A DNA stretch of 15,586 nucleotides from Candidatus Mcinerneyibacteriota bacterium (GTDB taxonomy: Bacteria > AUK180 > JAQVHJ01): assembly GCA_030630935.1 (NCBI GenBank), contig DAOVMD010000018.1, positions 1 to 15,586 of the forward strand. Reading direction: 5' to 3'. Below, in pieces: positions 5,713 to 13,670 of this stretch. A program made the position numbers and the translations under genes. The notes under the pieces are model-generated. The model saw nothing but the letters and a program-made list of their open reading frames with translations, had not been told where the DNA came from and did not search any database. Positions within the stretch are counted from its first letter, which is position 1. The number at the start of each line of letters is the position of its first letter.

Positions 5713-7764
5713 ATGAAAAAAAGCAAGTTTATAATTTTACTTCTATTAAGTCTTTTTCTTATATCTTCGGTCTATGCATCTCTTCCGAAGAAGGCAAAGG
5801 GCGGGATAGAATTCTCGTATGAGAACCCATCTGCTGAAGCAGTATTCCTGGTCGGCGAGTTTAATAATTGGGACATAACCAAAACCCCAATGAAAAAAGA
5901 TGACAAGGGAATTTGGCGAGTGACAATTAAATTTGACCGAGGTGTTTACCAGTATAAATTTTATTTTGACGGCCAGTATATCCAGGACCCTGACAACCCT
6001 GACTCCCAACCTGATCCGTACGGCGGAAAGAACAGTACCATTACAGTTGATAAATACGGCAATGTTATTCGGACAACGAAGAAGGAAAAAATCGTCTCCA
6101 AGACACCATTAAATTCAAAGGTTTATATTGGCGGTTTATATTATGGTAAATATTCTTGGCAACCGGAGTCATCAGATTATGATAGATGGAGACTGGGTTC
6201 ACCTATCCATAATATTAATCTATTTTTCAAATCACAGATAAATGAAAATATAACATTGAAAACGACAATGGCTATTAATAATAATGTTGAAGGCGTTGAT
6301 CTATGGAAATCTCATCTACGGTTTTTTAATTCATACCTAAAATTCTCAGCGAAGAAATTTGATTTGATTACATTTGATAATTACGAAATAGTTCAGTTTA
6401 ATGATCCAGCAGGATTATTTGGAAATGTTGGGATATTCAATCACCCATTCGGGAGAAATACCAGGGGGATTGTTTTTCAAACTTATCCGTTTACAACAGA
6501 TGTGACTTTTATCTACGGAGATGCAATCGGGATAGATGCTGCAGAATACTACTCCCCGGGAATGGCAAAATTATATTCTCAATATACAGACTTCCTTGGA
6601 TTACGGCTCCAGAAAAAAATTACAAGTTTTCTATTATTAGGTTTAACAGGGAGAATGGATAGGGGTTTTGATAATAAAACCGTAAGGTCGCCAAACCTGG
6701 AAAATATCAATTATGAAGTTTATTCTGTAAATTCGACTTATGCAGTTGACCTGGAGTTTTTTAAAGACTTTGGAGATTCGTCCAACCAATTAAAAACAAC
6801 AATTGAATATTTAACAGGGAATGATCTTGTCCAGGCAACTTCAATGGATAAAGATATTACAGGTGAATATGAAGATACAAAACTTAATTGGGAAACACGA
6901 AAAACAACCAGCATAATTCTTGGTGTTTCGCTTACGCTTAGGAAATTTTTCAGAACGGAATTTGAATTTGAATCAATTAACACAACTTTATCACCGGAAG
7001 GTGTTTACTTTGCAACTTTCGACTCAAGTTTTGATGAGTTAAATTCAAAGATTAATAGACAGAAACTAAATATTACATATCAATTAAACCTGAGAAAATT
7101 AACATTATATTTTGGAGTTGGAATTAATTTAAAAACTTTTGACTGGGCGGATGAGATGCTCTGGGATCTAAATGAACAATTGATATACCGACCTCCATTC
7201 TTTACACCGGTTCCGTATAGTGAATTTATCTGGCTTGGTTATGATAAATATGTTTTCTATACTCCATCTATTAAACTTAAGACTGTTGATAATAGATTGA
7301 TACTGTCACTTGACAGTAAGATAAGTGCTTATGATATTGGATATGAACCAAGGTCAATGGAAAATATTGTGAAGGTTTATTTCTACTTCACTCCATCACA
7401 GAAATTCGGGATCTTTGCGAATGTTAGAAACATGAACTATTCTGATAAGGACGGACTTCTTGGTTTTGATGAAACCTTCACCGCAGTTTACGGCGGGTTC
7501 AGATATCAATTAGGGAAGAATATTAAAACCGAGATTGTTTGGGGGAATTCAACTTCACTCGCACCAATTTATAAGAATTCCTTAATCTATCACGATAGTG
7601 ATCCGTATAACAGGGAGCACTACCTGATCACAAACGGCCCTAATTATAATGACTTGAGTAATGTAGATTATTTCCAAACTCAGTTTGCTGATGATCTCTA
7701 TAATGCAGAAAAGAGTTTATCTAAGAAAAAAGAGATTGCAGTAAAAGCTGTAATTGAATTTTAA
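5713..7764 (+). CDS. Glycogen-binding (AMPK-type CBM48) domain fused to an outer-membrane beta-barrel
   Basis: This 683-residue protein has a signal peptide (residues 1-22, cleavage after VYA). Residues about 30-113 form an E-set glycogen-binding domain: FNNW at 50-53, YKFYFDG at 81-87, and N107-S108 in the terminal loop. By comparison with the AMPK beta glycogen-binding domain, W53, K82, Y89 and N107 would occupy the sugar-contact positions, with Tyr in place of the second Trp. Residues about 135-683 are barrel-like strands ending in the aromatic AVIEF. A barrel of roughly 550 residues is large enough for 16 or more strands. The N-terminal module would sit in the periplasm if the barrel has the usual orientation, and could guide maltodextrins through the pore. 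The start is fixed by GGAG at 5701-5704. Only 12 bp separate it from the next glucan-binding gene. Domain calls are firm and transport function is inferred. Confidence 0.85.
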   Translation: MKKSKFIILLLLSLFLISSVYASLPKKAKGGIEFSYENPSAEAVFLVGEFNNWDITKTPMKKDDKGIWRVTIKFDRGVYQYKFYFDGQYIQDPDNPDSQPDPYGGKNSTITVDKYGNVIRTTKKEKIVSKTPLNSKVYIGGLYYGKYSWQPESSDYDRWRLGSPIHNINLFFKSQINENITLKTTMAINNNVEGVDLWKSHLRFFNSYLKFSAKKFDLITFDNYEIVQFNDPAGLFGNVGIFNHPFGRNTRGIVFQTYPFTTDVTFIYGDAIGIDAAEYYSPGMAKLYSQYTDFLGLRLQKKITSFLLLGLTGRMDRGFDNKTVRSPNLENINYEVYSVNSTYAVDLEFFKDFGDSSNQLKTTIEYLTGNDLVQATSMDKDITGEYEDTKLNWETRKTTSIILGVSLTLRKFFRTEFEFESINTTLSPEGVYFATFDSSFDELNSKINRQKLNITYQLNLRKLTLYFGVGINLKTFDWADEMLWDLNEQLIYRPPFFTPVPYSEFIWLGYDKYVFYTPSIKLKTVDNRLILSLDSKISAYDIGYEPRSMENIVKVYFYFTPSQKFGIFANVRNMNYSDKDGLLGFDETFTAVYGGFRYQLGKNIKTEIVWGNSTSLAPIYKNSLIYHDSDPYNREHYLITNGPNYNDLSNVDYFQTQFADDLYNAEKSLSKKKEIAVKAVIEF

Positions 7765-7776
7765 AAGGAGTGGATT

Positions 7777-8199
7777 ATGAAAATTAAATTAATCCAACTG
7801 GGTTTAGTAATACTGCTAATTTCAATTCTTGCAAACTGTACAATTACAAATATTATTAAGAAACGTTTACCACCACCACAATTTGAAAAGGAAGGTGTGG
7901 TGTTTTCATTTGAAGCACCTTATGCAAAAACTGTAACGATCGCAGGTGATTGGAATAATTGGGGCGGAACATCAAGTGCGGGTGGGAGATATGACCCTAA
8001 CATAGGAAAAATGATTGACCCTGATAAAGATGGGGTCTGGACAATTCTCATCCCCTACTCTGAGATTGGAGCAGGAAGACATCAATATAAAATTGTAATA
8101 GACTCAAACACCTGGGTATTAGACCCTAATAATTTTGAAACTTCTACCGAAGGCGGATTTACTAACTCATTAATAATCGTTCCTGAAAAAGGGAGATAA
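7777..8199 (+). CDS. Small lipoprotein consisting of one AMPK-type glycogen-binding domain
   Basis: The product is 140 residues long with a lipobox (ILANC, lipidation at Cys21), so the mature protein is a lipid-anchored single E-set domain. WNNW at 59-62, W88, YK at 104-105, W113 and N130-S131 match the positions of the AMPK beta glycogen-binding domain that contact maltooligosaccharide (Trp, Lys, second Trp, Asn). This is the most complete binding site of the three domains in the cluster. With no enzyme attached, it is best read as a surface or periplasmic glucan-capture protein, analogous in role though not in fold family to SusE/SusF. The start follows GGAG at 7767-7770 by 6 nt, and the gene is 12 bp after the barrel fusion and 15 bp before the next lipoprotein gene. 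Confidence 0.88.
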   Translation: MKIKLIQLGLVILLISILANCTITNIIKKRLPPPQFEKEGVVFSFEAPYAKTVTIAGDWNNWGGTSSAGGRYDPNIGKMIDPDKDGVWTILIPYSEIGAGRHQYKIVIDSNTWVLDPNNFETSTEGGFTNSLIIVPEKGR

Positions 8200-8214
8200 T
8201 AAGGAGAACAATAC

Positions 8215-9582
8215 ATGAAAAAGATTTCATTAATATTAATAATATCTACTTTACTCCTGATACTTTTCGGGATGGGTTGTGATAAGAAGAACCCGACAGA
8301 GCCCTTCATAACCGAAGGTGTAAGCAGAACATATTCTTCGGTTCAGATAGTAGGGACATTTAATAATTGGGGGATTTCCGACCCTGTAAACGACTTGGTT
8401 TTTAAAGGTGAACATATTTGGGAAAAAGTAATTGCTCTAACATCAGGAACTTATGACTTCAAATTTACAACCGGTTATTCCTGGGACAATGATAACTTTG
8501 GTGAGAATGATACTCCGGAGACCGGTATTGACCCTGTTCTTATCTCCGGGACCGCAGAAAAAGACGGTGGTAATATTGCAGTAACCATTTCAAGTTCCGG
8601 AAATTATAAATTCATTTTTAATGATCAGAACTTTGAATATTCAGTTGAGAATGTTGGATATATCCCCGAAATAACTAACTATACAATAAGTTCTATCTCT
8701 TCAGCCGACACATTCACATTCAGGTGCCAGGCAACTGATTTAGATGGAGCAGTATCCTGGGTAAAAGTTCATTATTGGGATAATGCCGGCGGAGCTAATA
8801 CCGAACAAATAGAAACTCTAACAAACACAACCGGTAATACTTATATCTCAACAGTAAAAGCACCTTCTTCAGATGGTGAATACACATATTACTTTGAAGC
8901 AAGGGACGATGATGGTAACCTGTCTTATTATCCGAGCAATGCCCCTGCCTCAAAAGAGACCCTGGTTGTTAGTGACACAATAATAATCGATGGTGTAATC
9001 GATACACTATATGGTATTCCAATTGCATCAGACCCTAATACAGATGGAAATGGAAATGATGTAATGGACCTGGTTGATCTATATGTTTACGATGATGCGG
9101 ATAATTATTATTTCCTCTTCACAATTGATGGGAATACTGGTATAGATAATTGGGGGAAATATATGATTTACATTGATACTACAAATGATGTAAACGGAGC
9201 AACTCTGGATGCCTGGGGTAGAGCTGTAATTGTAAATGATAATCATAAACCTGAATATGCCCTTAATTGCTGGGTTGATGACCTGGCGTTCGGTACGACA
9301 AAATCTCAATTATTCTCATGGAATGGAGTAAGCTGGGATCTTCCCGGACAACCCGATGAAGCTGCACTATCTTCAGGAACAATAAGTATTATCGAATACC
9401 GTGTTGCAAAATCGAAGCTTGGAAATCCGACCGAAATCTGGATTGAAGTTTGGGATACAGGTAATGGTGGGACAGATAATGCCCAGGATACAATTAATAA
9501 TCCTGCAGATGACTGGAATGCTGGTGATTGGACTACTCAATCTGATCTCGATTGTACAACACATTATGTAAATCAAAATTGA
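8215..9582 (+). CDS. Multidomain starch-binding-type lipoprotein (E-set, Ig/FN3-like, DOMON-like)
   Basis: The product is 455 residues with a lipoprotein-type signal (GMGC, Cys22; the lipobox is looser than usual). Residues about 40-145 are an E-set glucan-binding region: FNNW at 49-52, YSWDNDNFG at 88-96 and GGNI at 118-121. That order recalls the SusE/SusF and pullulanase X25-type starch-binding domains. Residues about 150-250 look like an Ig or fibronectin-type spacer (ATDLDG, GEYTYYFEARDDDGN). Residues about 256-455 resemble the DOMON-like binding module of glucodextranase, opening with IIIDGVIDTLYGIP, a pattern shared with the protein at 1955-3091. No catalytic residues are recognisable, so it is likely a surface glycan-binding protein projecting its domains on a stalk. 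The start is set by AAGGAG at 8201-8206. It is the last gene of the run, and no strong terminator follows. Confidence 0.82.
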   Translation: MKKISLILIISTLLLILFGMGCDKKNPTEPFITEGVSRTYSSVQIVGTFNNWGISDPVNDLVFKGEHIWEKVIALTSGTYDFKFTTGYSWDNDNFGENDTPETGIDPVLISGTAEKDGGNIAVTISSSGNYKFIFNDQNFEYSVENVGYIPEITNYTISSISSADTFTFRCQATDLDGAVSWVKVHYWDNAGGANTEQIETLTNTTGNTYISTVKAPSSDGEYTYYFEARDDDGNLSYYPSNAPASKETLVVSDTIIIDGVIDTLYGIPIASDPNTDGNGNDVMDLVDLYVYDDADNYYFLFTIDGNTGIDNWGKYMIYIDTTNDVNGATLDAWGRAVIVNDNHKPEYALNCWVDDLAFGTTKSQLFSWNGVSWDLPGQPDEAALSSGTISIIEYRVAKSKLGNPTEIWIEVWDTGNGGTDNAQDTINNPADDWNAGDWTTQSDLDCTTHYVNQN

Positions 9583-9600
9583 GAAAAAACAAAGAAAAAA

Positions 9601-9630
9601 AATTTAACATGGACTTGAACGAGACATGTA
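9601..9630 (+). repeat. Interspersed repeat module R1, copy 1
   Basis: This 30-bp segment matches 15321-15350 at 26 of 30 positions by eye. Both share atttaaca, ggactt and gagacatgta, and both are preceded by an A-rich run. Confidence 0.75.
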
Positions 9631-9653
9631 GTGATAATTTAAAAACGACTGAT

Positions 9654-9741
9654 TGTCATTGCGAGAGAGGAGTATAACGACGACCGCGGCAATCTCGTGT
9701 CATTTAAAGACCAAAGCATTGTATCTCAAACAAAGTAGGGG
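9654..9741 (+). repeat. Interspersed repeat module R2, copy 1
   Basis: It opens with tgtcattgcga and passes through a variable middle to gcggcaatct (9686-9695). It then continues through aagaccaaa, attgt and acaaagtagggg. The copy at 14949-15029 shares all of these blocks with one small gap and a different middle. The core recurs inverted at 9893-9933 and in diverged form near 1691. Palindrome-rich repeats starting with this motif are known from many bacterial genomes. Confidence 0.75.
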
Positions 9742-9757
9742 TTAAGGGCCTTAACCC
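9739..9757. repeat. Hairpin gggttaag/cttaaccc
   Basis: Arms of 8 bp at 9739-9746 and 9750-9757 enclose a ggc loop. No T-run follows on either strand, so it is not a convincing terminator. In the second R2 copy the equivalent place holds an unrelated hairpin (15032-15051), so the position is conserved but the sequence is not. Confidence 0.65.
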
Positions 9758-9808
9758 TGATCGTGATTAATAATCCTCCTGGATGAAATGTATAAAAACA
9801 AAAAAAAG
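9755..9808 (+). repeat. Interspersed repeat module R3, copy 1
   Basis: The shared blocks with 15188-15240 are ccctgatc, aatcctcc, atgaaa and an A-rich tail containing aaaaacaaaaaaaa. The alignment was made by eye and has small gaps. Confidence 0.6.
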
Positions 9809-9878
9809 AATATGAAAACATCGAATGTAAGGATTAATAAACGTTCGAACAATCGGTTTATCAATTAATAATTATAAA

Positions 9879-9892
9879 GGGAGCAAGCTCCC
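9879..9892 (-). terminator. Possible terminator of the minus-strand operon
   Basis: On the minus strand the hairpin gggagc-tt-gctccc is followed by tttataatt, a short T-rich tail, 66 bp beyond the stop codon at 9958. The tail is weak and the hairpin is also part of the repeat family (compare 1785-1799), so its role as a terminator is uncertain. Confidence 0.35.
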
Positions 9893-9933
9893 AGATTGCC
9901 GCAGCACTAATAAATTAGTGCCTCGCAATGACA
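9893..9933 (-). repeat. R2 core, inverted copy with internal hairpin
   Basis: Read on the minus strand it begins tgtcattgcgag and ends gcggcaatct, the same ends as 9654-9695 and 14949-14984. Its middle is a perfect 8-bp-arm hairpin, gcactaat at 9904-9911 and attagtgc at 9914-9921, absent from the other copies. Confidence 0.75.
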
Positions 9934-9957
9934 AATAAGCGGTTGTTTGAGAAGCAC

Positions 9958-11730
9958 TCAGTCGTTTAATTCAGCATCGTTCAGCATGCGCTGTATCAGG
10001 ATATACCATACAAACTTTGGCAGCGCCAGCATACGGCGCCATCGATAAGGCGCTCTGATAAGGCGATATAACCATTCAAGGCCTAATCTTTGAAATAAGA
10101 ACGGGGCACGTTTAACCTGACCTGATAGAATATCAAAGCTCCCGCCTACTCCGATAAAAACGCCTTGATCAAATGCATAATAATTTCTATTTATCCACTT
10201 TTCCTGTGCAGGACTACCAAGTCCCACAAATATTATTTCCGGTTGAGACCTCGTTATCTCCTCAATTATAAGGACCTCTTCTTTCTTTGAAAAGAAACCG
10301 TGATGAAAACCAACAATTTTTATCCCCGGAAAATTCTCTTCCAGACCCATTTTAATTTTAGTTGTAATTCCGGGACTGCTTCCAAGTAAAAACAATCTAT
10401 AACCTTTAAATGCACAGAGTCTCAATAACCTTTTTGTCAGGTCGATTCCTGTAACCCTTGATTTCAGAGGTTGACCAAGAAAGTTTGAAGCCCAGATGAG
10501 ACCAATTCCATCTGGAGTAATAATTTTTGCGTCATTTAAAATCCGCTTAAATAAAATGTTTTCAGTTGCCTTCATGACCATAAGTGAATTTGCAGTAATG
10601 ACGTAGCCTTTTCTCCTCTCGTCAACAAGGTTAATTATTTTATTAATCGTTTCATTATAATCAAAGTTGTTAATCTTGACATTTAATATTAAGGCTTCAG
10701 GGGGATACATAAAGAATTTCTTTTTCTTCCGGCGCATGATAGTAAATGCAATAAATGTAAACAGGAGGACTTCCAGCAATAAAACCAGGAATATTGTTGA
10801 GTGAGATACTTCAAAGTACCATGATATAAGATAAGTTGATACGGTAAGCAAGTATAGGAAGAAAATAAAAGTTAAGACATAATTCATTTTCAGAGTACCT
10901 TGAAACACTCTTGAATCCAAGCTTGCAACTAAAGTTCCCTTAAGGTAAGAGAATAAAATAATCAATATAAATATAAAAATAAATATTAAAATCAAGACAA
11001 CAGGTAAGAAGACAAGAAACATAGTAGATAACTTTGTATATCCTATCAGGCTGAGAACTCCGAGTAGGAAACCTATTAAGAAACTCCCTGATTTACCTGT
11101 CAGGATTTTTGCTGGGTAGAATTCATTTCGAAATATACTCAAGAGAGAACCCAGCACAATTATTGTAATGAAGAAAACTGGCTGATCAATATTCCCTTGT
11201 AATTTCATCAGGAGTAGAATTCCTATTAATGCAATACTTATAGCCCCGGAGATAAATCCTTCAAGTTCAAAAAACCAGGAGAGGAAATTTGTAACCAGGA
11301 AAAACCAGATTAATGTAATCGCAATTGAAACAAATCCATTCAGGTAGATAATCTTCCCTGACGGCAGCATGAAAAATTTGATTTTTATATCAAGTAGAAT
11401 AATGATAATAAAGATAAAGAGTTCGAGCAATAAGCGCTTTCCTTTATTTAACTTTCCTAAATCCTCAAGTAACCCGATCATCATTATAAAGAATCCTGCT
11501 GAGATAATGAAGAGGAAAAGGTAATCAATGGTAGTATCAAACAGATATATGGATAGGATTATTGAAATTAGTATTGAAAAGAATAGGATTGATCCACCAA
11601 GGAATAAAGCAGGAGTTTTCCTAAAGAATGTAGAGTCTTTAAATCTATCAGACCATCTCATCTTGAGTGTAATAAATGTTAGGGCTTCAGTAATTATAAA
11701 AGCAATTAGATATATAAAGATGAACTTCAT
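9958..11730 (-). CDS. Degenerate MraY/WecA-like membrane domain fused to WecG/TagA/CpsF glycosyltransferase
   Basis: The protein has 590 residues. Residues 1 to about 335 form about ten membrane segments of the polyprenyl-phosphate sugar-phosphotransferase fold, but its signature acids are altered: GLLED at 86-90 where DD is usual, NFLSWFFELEG at 148-158 where NxxNxxDGxxGL is usual, and GKSGS at 212-216 where GDxGS is usual. Residues about 350-575 are a TagA/WecG/CpsF domain with intact motifs: TAN at 379-381, PDGIG at 406-410, RVTG at 425-428, PAQE at 507-510 and RAP at 541-543, then GLEWLYRL at 550-557. Family members move a sugar such as ManNAc, ManNAcA or glucose onto a lipid-linked acceptor in cell-wall or polysaccharide assembly. 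The membrane half probably anchors the enzyme or binds the lipid acceptor rather than making it. Its ATG overlaps the upstream stop (ATGA) and has no clear ribosome-binding site, so translation is coupled. Confidence 0.88.
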   Translation of the reverse strand: MKFIFIYLIAFIITEALTFITLKMRWSDRFKDSTFFRKTPALFLGGSILFFSILISIILSIYLFDTTIDYLFLFIISAGFFIMMIGLLEDLGKLNKGKRLLLELFIFIIIILLDIKIKFFMLPSGKIIYLNGFVSIAITLIWFFLVTNFLSWFFELEGFISGAISIALIGILLLMKLQGNIDQPVFFITIIVLGSLLSIFRNEFYPAKILTGKSGSFLIGFLLGVLSLIGYTKLSTMFLVFLPVVLILIFIFIFILIILFSYLKGTLVASLDSRVFQGTLKMNYVLTFIFFLYLLTVSTYLISWYFEVSHSTIFLVLLLEVLLFTFIAFTIMRRKKKKFFMYPPEALILNVKINNFDYNETINKIINLVDERRKGYVITANSLMVMKATENILFKRILNDAKIITPDGIGLIWASNFLGQPLKSRVTGIDLTKRLLRLCAFKGYRLFLLGSSPGITTKIKMGLEENFPGIKIVGFHHGFFSKKEEVLIIEEITRSQPEIIFVGLGSPAQEKWINRNYYAFDQGVFIGVGGSFDILSGQVKRAPFLFQRLGLEWLYRLIRAPYRWRRMLALPKFVWYILIQRMLNDAELND

Positions 11731-13661
11731 ATAAAATGCTTTTGTTTCTTTTTAATTTTCAGGAATGCTTCAACTACTTGCGGATCATATTTCTTCCCTG
11801 AATTCTCTTTTAGAATATCAATTATTTCATCTTCCGTCATAGCATATCGATATGCTCTATTTGTGTGCATAGATACATAAGAGCTAACTAAAAAGATTAT
11901 CCTGGCTAAAAGAGGAATATCACCGTGTTTCAATTGTTTTGGGTATCCTGAACCGTCGAAGTTTTCATGACACGCTTCGACAATATGTGCGGTTCTTTCG
12001 AGGATGGGAACAGATTCTAAAATTGATGCTCCAAGAACTGTATGCTTTTTAATCCTTTTAAACTCTTCCTTTGTTAATTTCTCACGCTTATTTAAAATAT
12101 CTTCAGAGACATGAACAAGCCCGATATCCTCAAATAATGCTGCTAATCTCAGGTGAATTAAATCATCACCCTTAATCCCTAACTTCTTCGCGACTAAAGT
12201 CGATAACTCCGCAACCTCTTCATACGCTCCGGCTTTATATGGATCCCTGAAATTAAATGATTTCATTAATGTAAAGATATACCCCATAAAATCTCTTTTT
12301 AAAAGAGTAAGAATTAAATCTGAATATATGATATAATAAAACATTTTCTTGAATTTAACAACTTTTCCCCGGGCTGCATCGGAAATATTATCTGAGTTTA
12401 TAATACAGATAACATCTTCTTCATCATCCAGAATTGTTTTAAAGATTTTCTTTGGATTCTTAAATAACAAGTGCGGTTTCTTAAGTTCATCAAATTCTAC
12501 TAACTCTTTTTCTTTACACTTAGTTTTACCTGATTTTAGTAGAATATGATATTGTTTAATTCTATCTTGATCAAAATCCCTGACTAAAAAACAAAATTCA
12601 ACATTTTCAAATTCCATATCGTCTAAAATATCTTTTATTAAGTCTGTCGTATTTAAATTAGAACGGATCTTCTCAACTAACCTGATATTAGTTGAATACT
12701 CAAAGAAATCCTTAATGATATATTCAACTAATTCCAATGCATTATCTTCGATCTGCCTGAATATTCTGGCGTTCTTATATGCTAAGCTTGTTTGATTGCA
12801 AAGGATCTCAACATATTTCTGCATTTCAAGTGAATAATGAGAATCCTCTTCTCTTGGAACAAGTAAAATTACACCAAGGTGACCTTCAGTGTGGAAGATC
12901 GGGGCTGCAAGAACTTTTTTTAGGTCAAGGAATTTTAATAAATGATTCTTTGGATCATCAATCTCTATAACGTCAATTACCGATTTCATACACTTAACAA
13001 GAGAATTATTCATTGGCAGGTCATCAGAAGAAGTCAATGTAATCCTTCGAATCGTATCCTTCTCTAACCGGAGTAACATCCAACCATCCCGGCTATCGGT
13101 AATTTTAATTGACCTGACAAGGATAGTTCTGAAAACTTCATCAAGATCAAAAAACACGTTTACACCACTTGAGATATCATAATTCATCAGGATATCTTCA
13201 GATAGTTCAGTCAGCTCATCAACAACCTGGGCTATACGATATTCCTTGTTCCCGAGCTCTTCAAATATCCCGCTAATACCTTTGAATAAATAAATAGTCT
13301 TTTCTATTGCAATGTCCTTTAATTTCTTCTTTGGAATACAGCCGCCGACAATCCCAACAAAGTCATTATCAATAAAAATCGGGATGATTAGGTTATCAAA
13401 ACCCGCATAGCATTTTGCCTTTATCACATCCTTCATCCCGACTGCAAGCTCAAGATGATTTAAACAACTTTGCTGACAACGGGTTTCAAGGATATTCTGC
13501 TCTTCTGCTGAACAATATTTCGATTTTATAGGAACTAAAAAATCACCGTCCTTGGAGACTATAAAAATATTAAAGTTAATCCCCATATCAATATTAAAGA
13601 GGATATTCTTTTCCTGGAGCTCATTTACTAAAGATTTTAAAAACTTAACTTTATCTAACAT
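11727..13661 (-). CDS. PocR-GAF-degenerate HD-GYP sensor protein
   Basis: The protein has 644 residues and no membrane segments, so it is cytoplasmic. Residues about 20-110 resemble a PocR ligand-sensing domain, with Cys50, Cys62, Cys66 and CYAGF at 84-88 before PIFIDNDFVG. Residues about 165-300 look like a GAF domain, 310-465 are a linker or poorly conserved sensor, and 470-640 are HD-GYP. Active HD-GYP enzymes hydrolyse cyclic di-GMP, but here the metal ligands are changed: HD is ED (511-512), HHE is CHE (564-566), the N-terminal His of HS is Tyr480, and the Asp of the vaD motif is Ser593 or Ser594. H540 and GYP (572-574) remain. It is probably a cyclic-dinucleotide binder or protein-interaction module. 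Start ribosome-binding site is AAGG, read at 13669-13672, overlapping the upstream stop codon. It sits between the protease and glycosyltransferase genes. Confidence 0.85.
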   Translation of the reverse strand: MLDKVKFLKSLVNELQEKNILFNIDMGINFNIFIVSKDGDFLVPIKSKYCSAEEQNILETRCQQSCLNHLELAVGMKDVIKAKCYAGFDNLIIPIFIDNDFVGIVGGCIPKKKLKDIAIEKTIYLFKGISGIFEELGNKEYRIAQVVDELTELSEDILMNYDISSGVNVFFDLDEVFRTILVRSIKITDSRDGWMLLRLEKDTIRRITLTSSDDLPMNNSLVKCMKSVIDVIEIDDPKNHLLKFLDLKKVLAAPIFHTEGHLGVILLVPREEDSHYSLEMQKYVEILCNQTSLAYKNARIFRQIEDNALELVEYIIKDFFEYSTNIRLVEKIRSNLNTTDLIKDILDDMEFENVEFCFLVRDFDQDRIKQYHILLKSGKTKCKEKELVEFDELKKPHLLFKNPKKIFKTILDDEEDVICIINSDNISDAARGKVVKFKKMFYYIIYSDLILTLLKRDFMGYIFTLMKSFNFRDPYKAGAYEEVAELSTLVAKKLGIKGDDLIHLRLAALFEDIGLVHVSEDILNKREKLTKEEFKRIKKHTVLGASILESVPILERTAHIVEACHENFDGSGYPKQLKHGDIPLLARIIFLVSSYVSMHTNRAYRYAMTEDEIIDILKENSGKKYDPQVVEAFLKIKKKQKHFI

Positions 13662-13670
13662 TATTCAACC

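Larger units (their letters stand above)
9583..9957. other. Convergent intergenic region made of repeats
   Basis: No gene is supported. The stretch lies between converging operons and contains, in order, modules R1 (9601-9630), R2 (9654-9741), R3 (9755-9808), a 70-bp AT-rich part without clear structure, and an inverted R2 core with its flanking hairpin (9879-9933). The same modules recur at 14949-15350. Confidence 0.75.

Noticed and set aside
4145-7764. SusC/SusD-type TonB-dependent receptor pair
   Set aside because: Neither barrel shows a TonB box or plug domain, and no SusD-like lipoprotein with helical repeats is present.
9739-9757. Intrinsic terminator of the glucan operon
   Set aside because: The hairpin is good but no T-run follows on either strand, and its position is that of a repeat-family hairpin.
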